From contig NC_051108.1 of assembly GCF_901709675.1 (NCBI RefSeq), positions 1,922,001 through 1,986,000 of the forward strand: DNA of 64,000 nucleotides, given 5' to 3'. The position numbers and the translations under genes were made by a program. Position 1 is the first letter of the stretch, and each line of letters opens with the position of its first letter. Source of the DNA: Syngnathus acus (lineage: Eukaryota; Chordata; Actinopteri; Syngnathiformes; Syngnathidae). This document shows positions 47,253 through 60,225 of this stretch, in pieces. The notes below the pieces were generated by a model. It did not search any database. It worked only from the letters and a program-made list of their open reading frames with translations, and was not told the origin of the DNA.

Positions 47253-47760
47253 CCAATTACTCCCTGGGCGAGACCATTTTAGACGGGACTGTGGCCGAAC
47301 GGTATACCGTGTTTTTCCATGCAAAATGCGCCCCCGTGCATAATACGCACCCTAAAAATGGCATGTCGATGCTGGAAAAAAGCCTGTACCCATGTATTCT
47401 GCCGGTCAGTATCACTGCGCATGCGCTAGCAAACTCGATAGCGAAGAAATGTTTCGGATTTGTGTAGGGTACTTTGTGACAGCAAACGAGCAGGTGATCG
47501 AGCAAGCGTCTGATACGAGAGCATTGTGTTCGTATGGAGCGTGTTTGAAGTGAACAGCAGAGAAGAAAGGAACAAGGCAAAGTGTTGTGAAATAAAATAT
47601 TACCTGTAATACGCATTTAGGTAGAGAACTGAACTCTCGCTCTTTATATAGCTGATGTGTCTTGCGCATCCGTTCTGCGCTGTAATGGCGGCCTCCGTAT
47701 GATATCCGGTCTGCGATGGAGATTAAAAAACAAACAATATTTGACAATAACACACCATCA
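47253..47760. mobile_element. degenerate DNA-transposon remnant
   Basis: The string ACCGTGTTTTTCCATGCAAA, then ATAATACGCACC, ATGGCATGTCGATGCTGGAA and AAGCCTGTACCC resembles a non-autonomous repeat common in fish genomes. A second TAATACGCATTTAGG lies further right. No transposase remains and the ends are not sharply defined. Confidence 0.45.
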
Positions 47761-49015
47761 AGGATTGCACCATCGCATCAAACGATGTCGTCAATTATGA
47801 ATTTTACTGACTAAGTGTGTTGGGCAGGATGGTTGAATGCGATGCGCGATTGACAACAAAGAAGAAAGGTGTGATTTCAAGTTTTGTTTCGAGGGAGATT
47901 CGTCATTTTCTTCTTCGTTTTGTTTTACGGCGAGATGAGCGTTACCCTTGTGTCACTGCCATGGACACAAGTCTTTGACTGTTACTCACCATTTCATATG
48001 ACTCCTGTCACTTTGAGCCAAATCTTTTTAAAAAATGACAAATTCACTGTTCAATCCAGTGCTGACTGCTTTTGTGTCATAACATTGTAGTTTAATGATC
48101 ACTTTTTGTTTAAATACAGTACTTTGTTTCAGCATTTTTTGTTTTTAATGTTTTTTTATGTTATAAAACAATGTTTTTTTTCAGGTTAAAAAAAGATGAA
48201 AGCTGACTTCTAACTAAATTTTTTTTGTCATCAAAATAAGTCTGAGAAAATTCTTAAAATGCCATCCGCACATGCAAATATACTTGGCATATACTGTCCC
48301 CCCCAACCCACCCCCCGCCCCCCAAAATTACTTAAAGGCAATGTCAGAAAAGTTCCAGGGACTGGTGTCACAAAATCTATTTCAAATGTGAAAAGCTGTC
48401 GTACATCTTTGAACTATGTGGTGAGCCAAGTCCCGGTACATTTCCGGCACACCTCGTATTTGTTTGCATCGCTCAAGTTTCAAGTCATTGCGAGATGTCG
48501 CTCGTGAGTGGTGAGGTGTTTTGAGGGTCCAGCCTCAACAATGTCATATTGCTCATCCAACGGTGTAAACAGAAAAGTGTCATGTTTGTTTTCAATTGAA
48601 ATATGTCACAATTAAGGCTTTTCTATTCATGTCCGCCTTTATAAAAGTAACATCGAAAGGCTTGTGGTATTAGAGTGGATAGGACTACATGTTTCTGTAT
48701 ATATTGGAATGCATCTAGAAGTATATCATGTGGTTATCTTAAAAAAAAAAAAAAAAAGGCAAAAGCACCAGGATTCTTCTTACCAACCCAAAAAAAAATA
48801 CTGTGCAAAAGTCTGAGTTCCATCACTAATTGTTTTCATAATTCATAGTCTCGGACCCTGGAATACTTCTAAGGAAAAGGATAATAATCTAGATGTTGGA
48901 GAACAGATTGTCCAAAACATGATTCTCTTCTCAAGTTCCTTTGTGATATTCAGCTTTCATTGATGTGACCACAGGAAATGTCGCCAGAAAAAGCCAAGTG
49001 GACGAATCATTCCTG
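47761..49015. other. AT-rich spacer between zfyve1 and trim54
   Basis: It presumably holds the zfyve1 3' UTR and trim54 upstream sequence. It contains poly-A and poly-C tracts (for example 48296-48325). No coding frame is supported. Confidence 0.5.
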
Positions 49016-52000
49016 CTAGAGTTCCCCGGACTTCTGGGTGCAGACGCTGCAGACCCTCACGGGGTGATCCCAACCCCGGGAGGGCACGGCACGCCGCTCC
49101 TGCGAGCAGTCCTCGCACACGCCCTGACCGCAGGCGCGGCAGTGGTGGATGGAGAGGCGAGAGACCAAAAAGTCCCGCTGGCAGCCGCAGCAGGCGCGGA
49201 CGTCCTGGTCCGGGACCCAGTAGGCGGGACGTGCGGCTTCCTTCACCAGGCCTGGTGGACACATGGAGGTTTAGAACACAAAGGCGGGATTCTTGGCTTT
49301 ACCGACTTCTCACCGAGAGGGATGTCGATGGCGCCGACGACGGCACCGAAGGTGTTCTGCACGGCTTCCCCGACCTTCCTGGCTATCAGGGTGCCGCCTT
49401 CCTCCTCCAAGGCTGCATCCAGGAGCTCTGGAGAAGATGCCGGCACGTCAGCTATCTTTCCATACAAGGATGTTCATTTTGCATACCGGTGGGGATCCCT
49501 CTGTTGTGGAAGCAGGCGTCGCAGACGCGAACGGGCGCCAGCCCCCAACCTCTCTCGGGAACCGGGCGGGTTTTGGAGGAGCAGGCGTCGCAGAAGCCCT
49601 CGCCGCACGCTCGGCAGTGGTGCTTGGTGTCATTGGTTTGGAAGTCCACTGCGCACTTGTGGCATTTCTACAAGTTGATTCAAAAACATGGCTCAATTCT
49701 TCTTTTAAGAAGCAGTGATGCATTCCCCCCCACCCCCCCATACGTACCAGAATAAGAGAGTTGGGCGTCCAGTAGGTGGGAGCAATCTGGTCGGTGAGCC
49801 AGGAGGTGACCGCCTTGGCCGGCTTGACGCTGAGCTCCGACACCGACTGGGAGATGTACTTGACTCCGTCCAGCAGCCTCTGGGCGGCGTTGTGGTTGTC
49901 TTTCAAGAAGCCGTCGGACTGAAAATTGGCACGCAACTGGTGGTTGGCGCGTCCTCGCCAGCTAATGTGCGCTAACAAATTGAGCATGGCCTCACCCCCG
50001 GCCAGATGTGCTGGATCTCGGTTCTGACCACCGTTTCCACTGGGTCCTGGTTCCCGTACCAGTACTGTCTGCTTCGGTAAATCACTCCGCAGTTGGGACA
50101 CTCGATGACATATCTACAATGAAGAAAAAAAAGTGAGGATTGACATTTCTTCAGGTTCCCACCTGTCACTTACCCAGACCAGGCGTAGACGGCCAAGCCA
50201 AACCACGGCGAGTCGGACGAGGCCGTCGTCTTGGGCACCACGATCACCTCCTTCCCTCCCTCGTAGCAGGCCTGGAAAGTTTAGCCGTGTCGACGCTAGC
50301 GTTCTCGTGAAACGCACGCGGCGGTGCGTGAACGCTCACCTTGCACGTGTAGATGCGGTTGTCGTATTGCGCCGAGTAGCGGCATCGCTGCTTGGCTTCG
50401 TGTTGTGCTCCCTCCTTCAGGTGATTCATGCTACTCTTACAGCCTGACCTAAAAGTGACCTTAAAATCATTAGCAAGGAATTTTTTTTTTTTGCTGTTCA
50501 AGGGACAGAATACTCCACCGTACGTACCCACAACTCAGGCAGATGCAGGAGCAGGTGAAGTACTCATCAGGGAAGAAGGAGTTACTGCTCATGTGTTCAT
50601 CGGTAATATCGCCGCTGAAACGCTCGCTCAGTGCCTGGCGGGAATCAAGCGATCGGCCATGGTTACTCGTCGCTTGGGCTCACATCCTTCCTCGACAAAG
50701 GTAAGCGGAATGTCGCCGAACCCGCAGGGCTTTGTAGATGACTCCGGCGGAGCGCGGCGAGCGGGTGGCGTTGTTGTCCAGCTGCTGCTCCAGGCTGCGC
50801 TGAAGGCCGCTGAAGTCAGTCGGTGGGTTGTAGGTACGAGTCCCGCGGTAGTGGATGGAGCTGAAGGCCTCGGGGAACAGAGCCAGCTTCCTGAAGCGCT
50901 CCTGGAGGAGGCGCTCCGCCGACTCGGCTGGTTTGTCTACAGATTGCAAAAACGTCAACGCCGTGCGGTTCTGGTTTTCTTTTGGTACTCTACCTGATCC
51001 TAACAGCTTGGTGTGCACGGTCTCGTGGAAGATGATGACGGCCGGGCCGAGGGTGGACAGCGCCACGTCCAGGCCGCAACGTGTGGCGGTCGCTTTCAGC
51101 TCACGAGCAAAGTGCTTCAAGTAGGCCTCCGAGGCGTCGCCCAGGAACTTAAAGAGGTCGTCGTGGAGACGGTCGGCACGCGTCCGGTAAATAACGAGAT
51201 CCGAGATGGCCAAGACTTTGAGGAGGAGGCGGGTTCGCTGACCCTGGCTGGACCCTGAGTGGAAGAAATACACATCTGATGGTGACGAATTTATCTTATG
51301 GCAAAAAAATGTCCAAATACTTCTGGAACTGGGATTTTAACGCGACACGTTTGCATCTTACCGGCGCCGAGCAGTCCTTCCGTGTCAATGACGACCACGT
51401 GGTGCAGCGGGTCCATGGCGGCCCACACTCCCACCGTGCAGGACTCCTGCGTCGAGGACGTTTTGAACACTTGTCTTCCGAGAAAGAAGGTGTGGTTCAG
51501 CGTGTGCGATTTCCCCTCGCCGATGTTCCCAAAAATGGAGACCACCTTGAGTAGCTCGTCTGGGTCGCATCCCAGTCTGTTCACAAACTCCTCCTCGTCC
51601 TTCACCTGGGCAAGCTCTTGAGGTTAGTCCTTCCCTCCGTGTCCATCAAGAGAGGAATGTTAAGGAACCCACCTGCATTTCCTCTTTCTCGTCCACCAAC
51701 AGGAAGCTGCACACTTGGTCCAGCTGATCTTTCAGGATCTCCAGCTCGGACTCACCGGCGCTGACGCTGTTCTCCTGGGGACTTTTGGCTTGAGGGTACA
51801 AGGTGAGCGGGTGCTTCCTCTTGTTTCCACCGCTGTGGGTGCGTTTCTGGCAGTCCAAGCACAGGTTGATCTTGCATCCCTGGCAGCGCACGGCCGCTCG
51901 AAGCTGCCTGGCCGTGACCGAGCCGCCGCCGTCTCCTTTGCATGAGTCGCAGAAGGGGATGTGGCCCGGGGTGATGCGAACCCGGTCGTGGTTCCTCATG

Positions 52001-52161
52001 CGCTCCTGCCGGTGGAGCTCCATCTCGCAGCGGGCGCACTGAAGGCTGCTGCACTCGTCACATTCAAAGTAGGCCTCGTCCGACCCGCCGCAGGCGTAAC
52101 TCTCTTGGCAGACTAGCGGTGTGCTCATGCCTTTATCTTCAGCTGGACCTTGACCACTCAT
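49016..52161 (-). CDS. zfyve1: zinc finger FYVE domain-containing protein 1 (DFCP1)
   Basis: DFCP1 binds PI3P at omegasomes and sits on ER, Golgi and lipid droplets; its N-terminal half is an ATPase/GTPase-like domain. Minus-strand exons: 52161-51673, 51605-51362, 51254-50994, 50936-50722, 50634-50528, 50448-50340, 50271-50174, 50113-49996, 49918-49748, 49667-49487, 49437-49314 and 49251-49016. Visible blocks are the N-terminal Cys/His cluster (FECDECSSLQCARCE, CKINLCLDCQKRTHSGGNKR), the P-loop GNIGEGKSHTLNH, VVVIDTEGLLG, SDLVIYRTRADRLH and ECPNCGVIYRSRQYW. Two FYVE fingers follow, with HHCRACGEGFCDACS and WVPD then HHCRACGQGVCEDCS. The end HPVRVCSVCTQKSGEL matches the human C-terminus. It is tail-to-head with trim54 and head-to-head with pigh. 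Confidence 0.96.
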
Positions 52162-53597
52162 GGTTGATCATGGAGGACGAGACTCCACTGTCAACACACT
52201 CCAGGACAATTCCTAGGATTGAGAAAATAGTTCTAATCATCTAAATTTGCAGTACATTAATTATTCATAAGGACTTGTTTCATAGGATCTAGTCAATGTC
52301 TGCTCCATGTTTGTAATAGAATAGAATAGAATAGATCTTTATTGTTTGCTTTCATCATTTCTTTGGCTGCTTTGGCCAAGTAGTTGGAACAACACTCAAG
52401 TATCCTCACAATCATGTCACAAAGACTCTCAACACCTAGCCCTATCCTTGTAACGTGAGCATCTCAATAAAAAAAAAAAAAATGACAAAAAAGTAGTCTC
52501 ATGAATATCATTAGATGACGTGTTCACCACAAAACGGATAAAACAATCGTCCAGCATCTTTATGTTTTGCCAAGTTATTAAATCATATTTATAAACTCAG
52601 AACATTGCGTTAATCATTTTTAGCAATACATCTCGTGTTTTGGGAAAACAACAACAACCTTCGTGGCAATCGGCTGAGCGAGCGGCGATGAACGGTCCCA
52701 GCCGACGACTTGACAAAACTGCCACCTCGACACGTTCTAAAAGAGTACAATGACTAATAATAACGTAGCATAGCGCTCCGGTGCCACGTACTAACCTCGG
52801 CGAGAGTGTTAGCTGACGGTGTCCGAGCCCAGGAGGAGATGTTGTTGCTTTTACATCAGCTGATCGGCTTGTTTTTATCCAGGGTTGAGAAGTCATTCGT
52901 TGCGCAATGCATACTGGGAAATGGAGTACGACGTTAGCCTGCTGCTAAGCTAAACCAACCACCATGTTGCTCGATTTTAAATATTGTATTTAAAAAAAAA
53001 AATTACACTAATAGGTATATATTTTGATGTGATCGGCTTGTGTCTTAACAACTGATATAAAAGTATTATTTTTACGGAGTTTATAGGATTCCCCATAAGG
53101 CATTGCGTTTCCGGCTATTGAAGTGTGCTTCTTTCAATGTCAGGCGTACGCCGTTTATGTTGACGTTAGTTTCACACACCACCTTGTCATCTGTATCCCA
53201 TAAGTCTCGATTTAATACGTATTAATTTTAAATTCATTATTTAATATTACCTATGTGGCACTTGCAATAAAAAGATTCTACTTAATTGTATCATTTTTGA
53301 CACTCACTTTTGTGCAGCCGGGATGCCCCGGTATAAACAGCAAACAACCAATGTTTGGCCAGTCTTTCCTGTCAGTCGCCTTTATTTGAGAAATGTTGTA
53401 ATGCTTTTTAATTTACAACCCAACGCCTTCATTAACAGCCTTAATATCTGTTCTCGCTTTCCCTAAATCATTGTGGCGATAAAAAAAAAAAAGAAACACT
53501 TGTTTACGACTTCTGACCTTGGCTCCAGCCTAGCTTGATACTAGCCGCCTAGTTTCAGTCCTAACTTTATTTATTTTTATTGTTTTCTGCAGGAAAA
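52162..53597. other. divergent region between zfyve1 and pigh
   Basis: It contains the zfyve1 5' UTR and promoter, then that of pigh. The pigh coding exon begins right after an acceptor (TTTTCTGCAG), so an untranslated first exon lies upstream, perhaps near 53100-53170. A short TAGAA repeat lies at about 52316-52336. No other gene is seen. Confidence 0.5.
52316..52350. repeat. AGAAT pentamer repeat with retroelement-like tail
   Basis: AATAGAATAGAATAGAATAG followed by ATCTTTATTG resembles the 3' tail of dispersed fish retroelements. No coding part is present. Confidence 0.4.
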
Positions 53598-54351
53598 ATG
53601 GAAGATGAAGCCTACACGGACATTTATGGCAAACCAATATCTCTGGATTGTCAAAACCACTGCAGCATTTGCAGAGAGTTTACTGTCAGCTCGTCCAAAA
53701 TGTCCATCGGCAAGGTGATGGTGTACACTTGCTCCGTTTGGCTGGCTGCCTATGCGGTGTTCTTCTTCACAGAGGTAAGTCGTGAAGTCATAATAATGAT
53801 AATATCACAAAATTGCATGGAGGTGCTAATTGCATCTTTTTTTCTACTTGCAGAACACAGCCGTGCTCACCGGTGCCATTCTGCTCACTCTGTTGGGAAT
53901 GATGCTGCACATCCACTTGGTGAAGGTGGACCACGAATCGGTGCTCATCATTGGCTCGGTGGGCATCCAAGTATCCTCCAGCTACGCGTCGGGCCGGGAG
54001 ACGAGCACTTTTATTGAGATGAGTCAAGTCAAGGATGTGGTCATCAACGAAGCCATTTACATGGTGGTTAAAAATAATTGTTTTTGTTGTGCTTCATACA
54101 CCATAAAGCTAAAGTGTTTATTTACAGCATCAGGTCATCTACTACCTTTCCATACTGCTGAAGAACCCCTCCGATTCCGATGGCGTGTCAAACGTGGTGC
54201 CGTTGTTTCAGGTGAGAATTTAGCACTATCTGACCATTAAGAGTTATCATATATTTTGTTTGTGTGTTTTGTTTTGCAGAGCTCAAAACCAAGGCTCAAC
54301 TGCTTGATTCAAGTGTACAAAAGCTGTCAGGAGATTCTGTCAAAGTGCTGA
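53598..54351 (+). CDS. pigh: GPI-GlcNAc transferase subunit PIG-H
   Basis: PIG-H is a subunit of the ER complex that makes GlcNAc-PI, the first step of GPI-anchor synthesis. Exons: 53598-53774, 53854-54063, 54128-54211 and 54280-54351, giving about 181 codons (human 188). Visible motifs are the start MEDEAYTDIYGKP, CREF, VWLAAYAVFFFTEN, TLLGMMLHIHLVK, SSYASGRE, TFIEMSQVKDVVINEAIYM, VIYYLSILLKNP and KPRLNCLIQVYKSCQEIL. Two closely spaced hydrophobic segments form the expected hairpin. The call is secure. Confidence 0.95.
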
Positions 54352-54622
54352 CAGACAGCTCACCCACAGCCAGGCCAGATCCTCCTTTGTAGTGACTATA
54401 ATATTTATTAATGTAATAGTAAGAGGTGCATTATTTGCCATGTTTTTCTTCCCTGGTTACTAAGTGTATATATTCACCTCTGCCCTTATAATGTGCTAAA
54501 TCTTGACATACCAAATGATAGACTGACCATAAATTATGTCAAAATGAAATGTAGTGTTATATTTTTAACCAAATTTTTCAAAACTCCTGTTACTTTCAAT
54601 ATTTACATATGAAATATTTTGT

Positions 54623-54628
54623 AATAAA
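54623..54628 (+). terminator. candidate polyadenylation signal of pigh
   Basis: AATAAA lies about 270 bases past the pigh stop codon. Confidence 0.5.
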
Positions 54629-54693
54629 TCTGACAGAACATTTGGCGACCATGTTTTCTTATGGCTAACCTGAATTGGTTTACATCCATTCTG

Positions 54694-54707
54694 GCAGTAG
54701 GGGGCAG
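54694..54707 (+). promoter_or_regulatory. CTCF-like motif downstream of pigh
   Basis: GCAGTAGGGGGCAG is identical to the motif over the trdn stop codon, 13 of 14 positions of the CTCF core. Confidence 0.3.
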
Positions 54708-54709
54708 CA

Positions 54710-57700
54710 TTGCACCACAAACTAAACGCTTGGAAAATACAAACAGTGAGTAAATTCTGTTTAAAGCAGCAATAATCACGCTTTCTAACCATCCTAGCAC
54801 AACTTTATAAAAATGTTATACTATATTTACCACCGTTTTAAGTGTTACGGTCCACTCATCACTCTTACCTTGTGTTTTCTCACCCCCACCATCTGTGGCC
54901 ATTTTAACCCTGAGTGCCTGAAGCTGACAAAACAAGCAACAGGGTGTGATTTTTTTTTTTTTTTTAGCGCCAAAGCATATTACAGCCCCCATGAAGAGCG
55001 ACCCCTGACAGCGTAATGGTGCCCCCCTGGGAGGTGCGAAACAGCCGGGAACAAGGCCGGACCTCGAGGCTACCATCTTACGGCGACAACCCTAATAGTA
55101 AATTATAGGGCATGTCGATGTGGACTCTTTCAGCCCTATTCCTCGTAGTCTTTCGTATTGCCTCACTCTCGTGCCGCCTGTAAATGTATACAGCCACACT
55201 GTTGACACAACACAATCCCTTTGTAAGGTGTTAAGTGTCATCGCTATTGTTGCTGGAGGGGAGAGTTTTTAATTCAAATGTGTCCGCTCTTTAACGGTCC
55301 ATGCGGGCAGGTGGAACTCGCTGTCAGTTTGGATTTGAATCCGAAAGTGGACCGAGCGTGCGGCCTATTGGGGTGGCACGGTCCAACCGGTTCTGACACG
55401 AGACTGCTGGTTTTGTCGGGACGTCATCTGCTGACTGATGGACAGGATAATTGTTCCTCCTTTTGCGTACAAAGATGAGATTGTTGAGTGACACTCACGG
55501 GCCACTTTATTAGGTCTGCATGAGATCCAAGATCTGCAACTATCAAGTCAGACTAAGTGGAAAAACGTTGGCGACTGGATGACGTGGGGGGGGGGGGGCG
55601 CACCCTCACAGTGTCACCTGCGAGACGTGAGGAAAGCGAGACGCCTTTCGTCAGACCCGCTGGCAGCCGATAAGATGCAAGGAGACTAACCGGTTCCGCT
55701 TGAAGTGTGTGTGGGGGGGGGGCTCAGTAGAGCCGAGCCGACTTTGGCTCAATGCAATTTATTCTAAACAATTACCTCAGCACTTAACGTGATGTTTGTT
55801 GTTTTGGGTCATGCTCAAGATTTGTCTTGACCTTTTAGGAAGCTGCTGATGTCACGTCTTAAGGCATGCCTAAGTCATACGCCGCACATGTTCTTTGCAC
55901 TCTAATTAGATGATGAGTAAGGTATGTACCGATGCAATTAACATACCTGATTATTATTCTTTTTTTTAACTTGGTTTTGCAATGAAGGTCACATTGTAAA
56001 GTCACAGCGTGTCTTCTGTTTTGGTTTTAATCTTGCACAAGTGGTATCGACACCTTCTCCTCCCTCATCTTAACCGGTGAGGGTGACACAAACAGGCTGA
56101 GCAAGAGGATTTATAGCTTTGTGAGTAAAGAGGACGACGCGGCAACAGTCACTCTCGATACGAGAGCAAGTCCAGACACACCTTATTTACACAATCCGCT
56201 CGGAGGCCATCGCACGGTATCGTCGTCAATGACGCCAGTCATCACGGACGATGTATCATATGAATTAGCTCCACCGTGACTCTCGGAAGATTGCCATGAT
56301 GTCATATCACTTCTCATCGACACTTTAGGAACATTGCGTGATTCCCCCACAAGCTCACATGGCTCTCTCCCCCACCCTCACCCGCTGATGCCACGAGTGT
56401 GAGAACGCCTCCCCCACTTGATTCCCAGAGATAGCTAAGTGTCAATCAAACTCTTGCCATCACGGGGAGGGGGGGATAACGGTCACAAGTCCTCCAAATT
56501 GATCGCTTGTATTGATTGCTTCATCTTGCAAGTATGTGCAGCATGTTTGATGAAAATCTATTCCAATAACAAAAAAATCAAACAAATGTGGAGCGACCTT
56601 TGTGTTTGTTTAGCTTTAGCGGTTTTGAAAAAGCACCGCAAAGCTCGGTGGACCTGTTGGTGCACCTGCTGATTTCCAGGCCTGCCTGCCAACCTTCTTT
56701 TTTTTTTTTTTTTTTAACCAGAGCGAAACTGTCCGGCCGCCAGAAGACGACTCAGTTGATGACTCCTGAAGTAGGAAAACCCTGGGAAAAGAACCAACTG
56801 AGAAAAGTACATGACTAACCCATGAGAAGGTGAGTTGAGTTTCTGGGAACTTAGAACTGGTCCGACAACAACAAGGCCCTCTCGCTTGTTCGAACGCATC
56901 ATTCAAAAAACGACACTTTATTTCCCTTTTGATGTTTGGCTTTGAACAGAAAACCATAAAATAGCTTAAGCCTCATAAATAAGTGAAGAGCAGTCTGACG
57001 GCTGATTTTGACCTACTGAGCTTTTGTTTGCAGAATCCACATTTCAAAGAGTCTTCCACTCAAAACTGTTTGATGCCGAATACAGTTAAGTCCTCAATGT
57101 CCAAAATGATCAACTGGATAGAGGAATTATGGAAGGCAATTTTTTTTTTTAAGGGCCCGTTCAAAGACAGCAGTGATGGATGCTCGGCTCTAATAGCAAA
57201 CAGACGGCTGACGTCTTGTTGTTTTCCCCCCCAGTTCGACCTGTTACCAAAACTGATGAGGTCACAGTCTGACGAGTAGATAGAGGCCGTCCAACTTGTG
57301 TGAATGGATTATCATCAATCGCCTTTTTCGTGGGATCCTCACCTTGAGACTTTTCCTCGAGTGACACAATCAATAAAAGAGATCCCAGCATGGAGCGGTC
57401 ACGCATTAGAATGGCTCGGACCCTCACTGAGGGGGGATCTCAGGTTAATTATCACATGCTTGGGGAGGGGGGCAGGTAAAGTGGCTTTTGTGGCCTATGG
57501 ACATTATGCCAACTCCCCCGTGGAGAGTGGAAATCACAGCCTGCAGAAAAAAAAAAAAAGTATGATGTCGATGTAAAGCGACTTGTCCTGGCTGCGAATT
57601 GTTGGGTCTAAAAATATACATAACACAGAGGCTGTAATTTGCGCTTCATTTATTTGTGTCACGTCGCTCTGACATGTAAATAAAAAGACATGAGGGTTAG

Positions 57701-58492
57701 AGGAGAGTGAGACACGCTAGCACATAAGTGATACAAAAAAAAAAAAGATGACATTGAAAATCCATTTTGGCGTTGACAGTTGTTTGAACAAACAGAATTT
57801 ATTCACATCACTTCCACAGGAAGCATAATACATTGTGTTTGGTTATGATTAGACTGGAGTGCAAAATATGGCTCGTCACCCAAAAAAAAAAAAAAAAAAG
57901 GCACAAAACAAATCTTGCAAAGTAGGGATGTTTAGAGAAAATTCATTGCATACCATACCAAGATGTTAAGAATCTCGACTGATAGTCATCGAGAGGGCCA
58001 AAGGTCGAAGCTGACTCTTATCTGTTTCTTGCTCTTCCAAACTTAAAACGATGTCAAGGAGATATAGTAACATGCGTTCCTTCACGCAACATTGCAAAAA
58101 GTCACGTCACATAATTTAGGCACCGAAAAACCAGTCTGGGCAGCGTCCTTTTAGCACTCAGGTAAGAATGCGGCATCTTGCAGTTTGCGCCGGAGCCTGA
58201 AGCCCAAGCGAACGCAACAAAACTGACGCTTGTGTGCTGAAACTGCGCTTCACACCCTTTCTGATACGACACACACAGGAGCACTAACATGCAAATTGGT
58301 ATCGTTTGCATGTTGAATAAAATAACCAAAGACCTCCTGTATTGTGTTAGTCCACCTGAATCCAGACTTGGGTATTCTGAGCTAGGATGGTCGTGAACGA
58401 GGAGACGACAGTCCTTGGCTCCAAAACCTGATGCCATTCGCTGAATGTCACTTCACATAAATGAAGAACTTGCGTTTACAGTTCCAGCCGGC
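54710..58492. other. large gene-free spacer between pigh and rhov
   Basis: This is the longest spacer in the window, 3.8 kb between two convergent 3' ends. It contains homopolymer runs (A, G and T tracts), a solo hAT-like terminus (GGCCACTTTATTAGGT, about 55500-55515) and no supported coding frame. Part of 57700-58490 is probably the rhov 3' UTR. Confidence 0.5.
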
Positions 58493-59664
58493 TCAGATGA
58501 AGCAGAAGAACTTCTTCCAGCTGCACCTGGAGAAGGCTTTGCTGCGCCTGTCCGACGAGCGCCGTTTCTTGGCCTGCCGTGCCTTGTTCTTAATGGCGGC
58601 AAAAATGGCGGCGTCAAACGCTTCTTTGAGGTTCTTCTGGGTGAGCGAGGAGCACTCCACGTAATCCGCCGCCCGGATCTTCTCCGCCATGCCTCGAGCG
58701 CGTGAGCTGGCCACGGGCTTGACGCTGGCGCGGTCCAGGCCGATGAGAACGTTGACGTCCAGTAGGAGGTCCGACTGCGTGCCTACCAGGACGATGGGCG
58801 CGGTTGGGTTGCAGGCGCGGATCTCGGGCACCCACTTTTTGGTGATGTTGTGGAAAGAGGCGGGGTTGACCATGCTGAAGCACAGCAGGAAGACGTCCGT
58901 GTGTGAGTAGGACAGCGATCGGAACTCATCAAACTCCTCCTGAAAGGCACAAAAGAATAGGAAATTGTCATCAAAGACTCTCATCATTTTAATTTTGTCC
59001 AGTTTGAAACTGTGCATTTTAGCACAGAAGTCAGCCACCGCCTCTTTATGCTGTTTTATCTACCCAGCAGCTATTACAGGCCTAAAAGCTGCTCTAGTGC
59101 CCCATTGTTGTGGATTGGAGCTATTTAAATAAAGTTGACAGACACTTCTTTGTTGTCACATAAAGGGGAAATGTTAGCAGGCAAAGAGCGACCCATGTGA
59201 GATGTCGCAATAGAATACACCAAAGGAGGGACATTGTTGAGTCTGACAAATAAAATAAATTAATACAAAATAATATTCGACTTACCTGTCCTGCAGTGTC
59301 CACCAATTGAACTCTGACTGGGGATCCATCCACTTGGACCTGACCTGTTGGAAACCAGTTCTAACTTAAGTCATGTAGTCCACAACATTAAAATTGTCCT
59401 TAAAGTCAATTTAGAAAAATGATGATTATTTGCTCCCTTATTTGACTGAAATAATGTCTTACCTGAGAAGACGTCAAAACCGGTCTGCTTGTAGTCCACC
59501 GGGTATCCATTGGAGGTGTAGCTGACTATCATGCTGGTCTTGCCCACCGCGCCGTCGCCCACCAGCATGCAACTGATGACACCCGGCTCCAGCTCGTCCT
59601 CCCGGGTCAGTCCGCAAGCGGAGGGGACGCGGGACTCGTGGTAGAAGTCCATGTGAGGTGGCAT
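58493..59664 (-). CDS. rhov: Rho-related GTPase RhoV (Chp/Wrch-2)
   Basis: RhoV is an atypical membrane-bound Rho GTPase that activates PAK kinases; in frog it acts in neural-crest induction. Minus-strand exons: 59664-59463, 59344-59286 and 58939-58493. The start [11 protein letters not shown] is chosen because human RHOV begins MPP; an in-frame ATG at 59718 would add 18 residues. Visible motifs are the P-loop GDGAVGKTS, the switch I Thr in [37 protein letters not shown] and the end [10 protein letters not shown], close to the human CRWKKFFCFV palmitoylation tail. Odd points: the Trp normally before DTAGQ is Val (LVDTAGQ), and the Pro before the switch I Thr is Gln. The position beside vps18 supports rhov over rhou. 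Confidence 0.92.
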
Positions 59665-60225
59665 GACGGGCCGTAAACTCTTTGCTTCTTTCCGCCCGGT
59701 CGCAATTCTCACCATCAAGTGTCTTTGATGGCTTCTCTAGTATGACTCTGCAAGGATAGGCGATTTTTTTAGGTTAACTTCATTCTCCCGAAGCTTCTCA
59801 TTTGAATAACCCCGCCCATTGTACGCTCAGCTCCTAGTTTGCTCCAACAGCGACACCCAAAGGCGGTTAAGGGTAACGTCGTCTTTGACCATTTTCATAT
59901 TATACACGTTGATAACAGATATAACATATTTTACTGAGAATAGTTTCCTATTAAATAAGAATTTAGTTTATTTATATAAAAAAACACACAATCTAACTCA
60001 TTTGCAAAACCGCACCCACCAAGAGAAAGTTCTTCGGTGTTACAGCGACCTCCAGTGTCCAAAAAGGGTATTGCATCAACTATCCGATCACATGAGTGCT
60101 GTCACCTGACTTACTCCTTCTACCAGCGCTAGCTGACAGCTAACCAGAGGGCTAGCTGCACAGTCATGTCATTTTAGTCGTTGAGCGTCTTCTGCAACCT
60201 ATTTGGAATCAAGTAGCACGTCAAA
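59665..60225. promoter_or_regulatory. divergent promoter region between rhov and vps18
   Basis: Only about 560 bases separate the two start codons. The stretch contains no coding frame and must carry both 5' UTRs and promoters. No TATA box is obvious. Confidence 0.45.
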
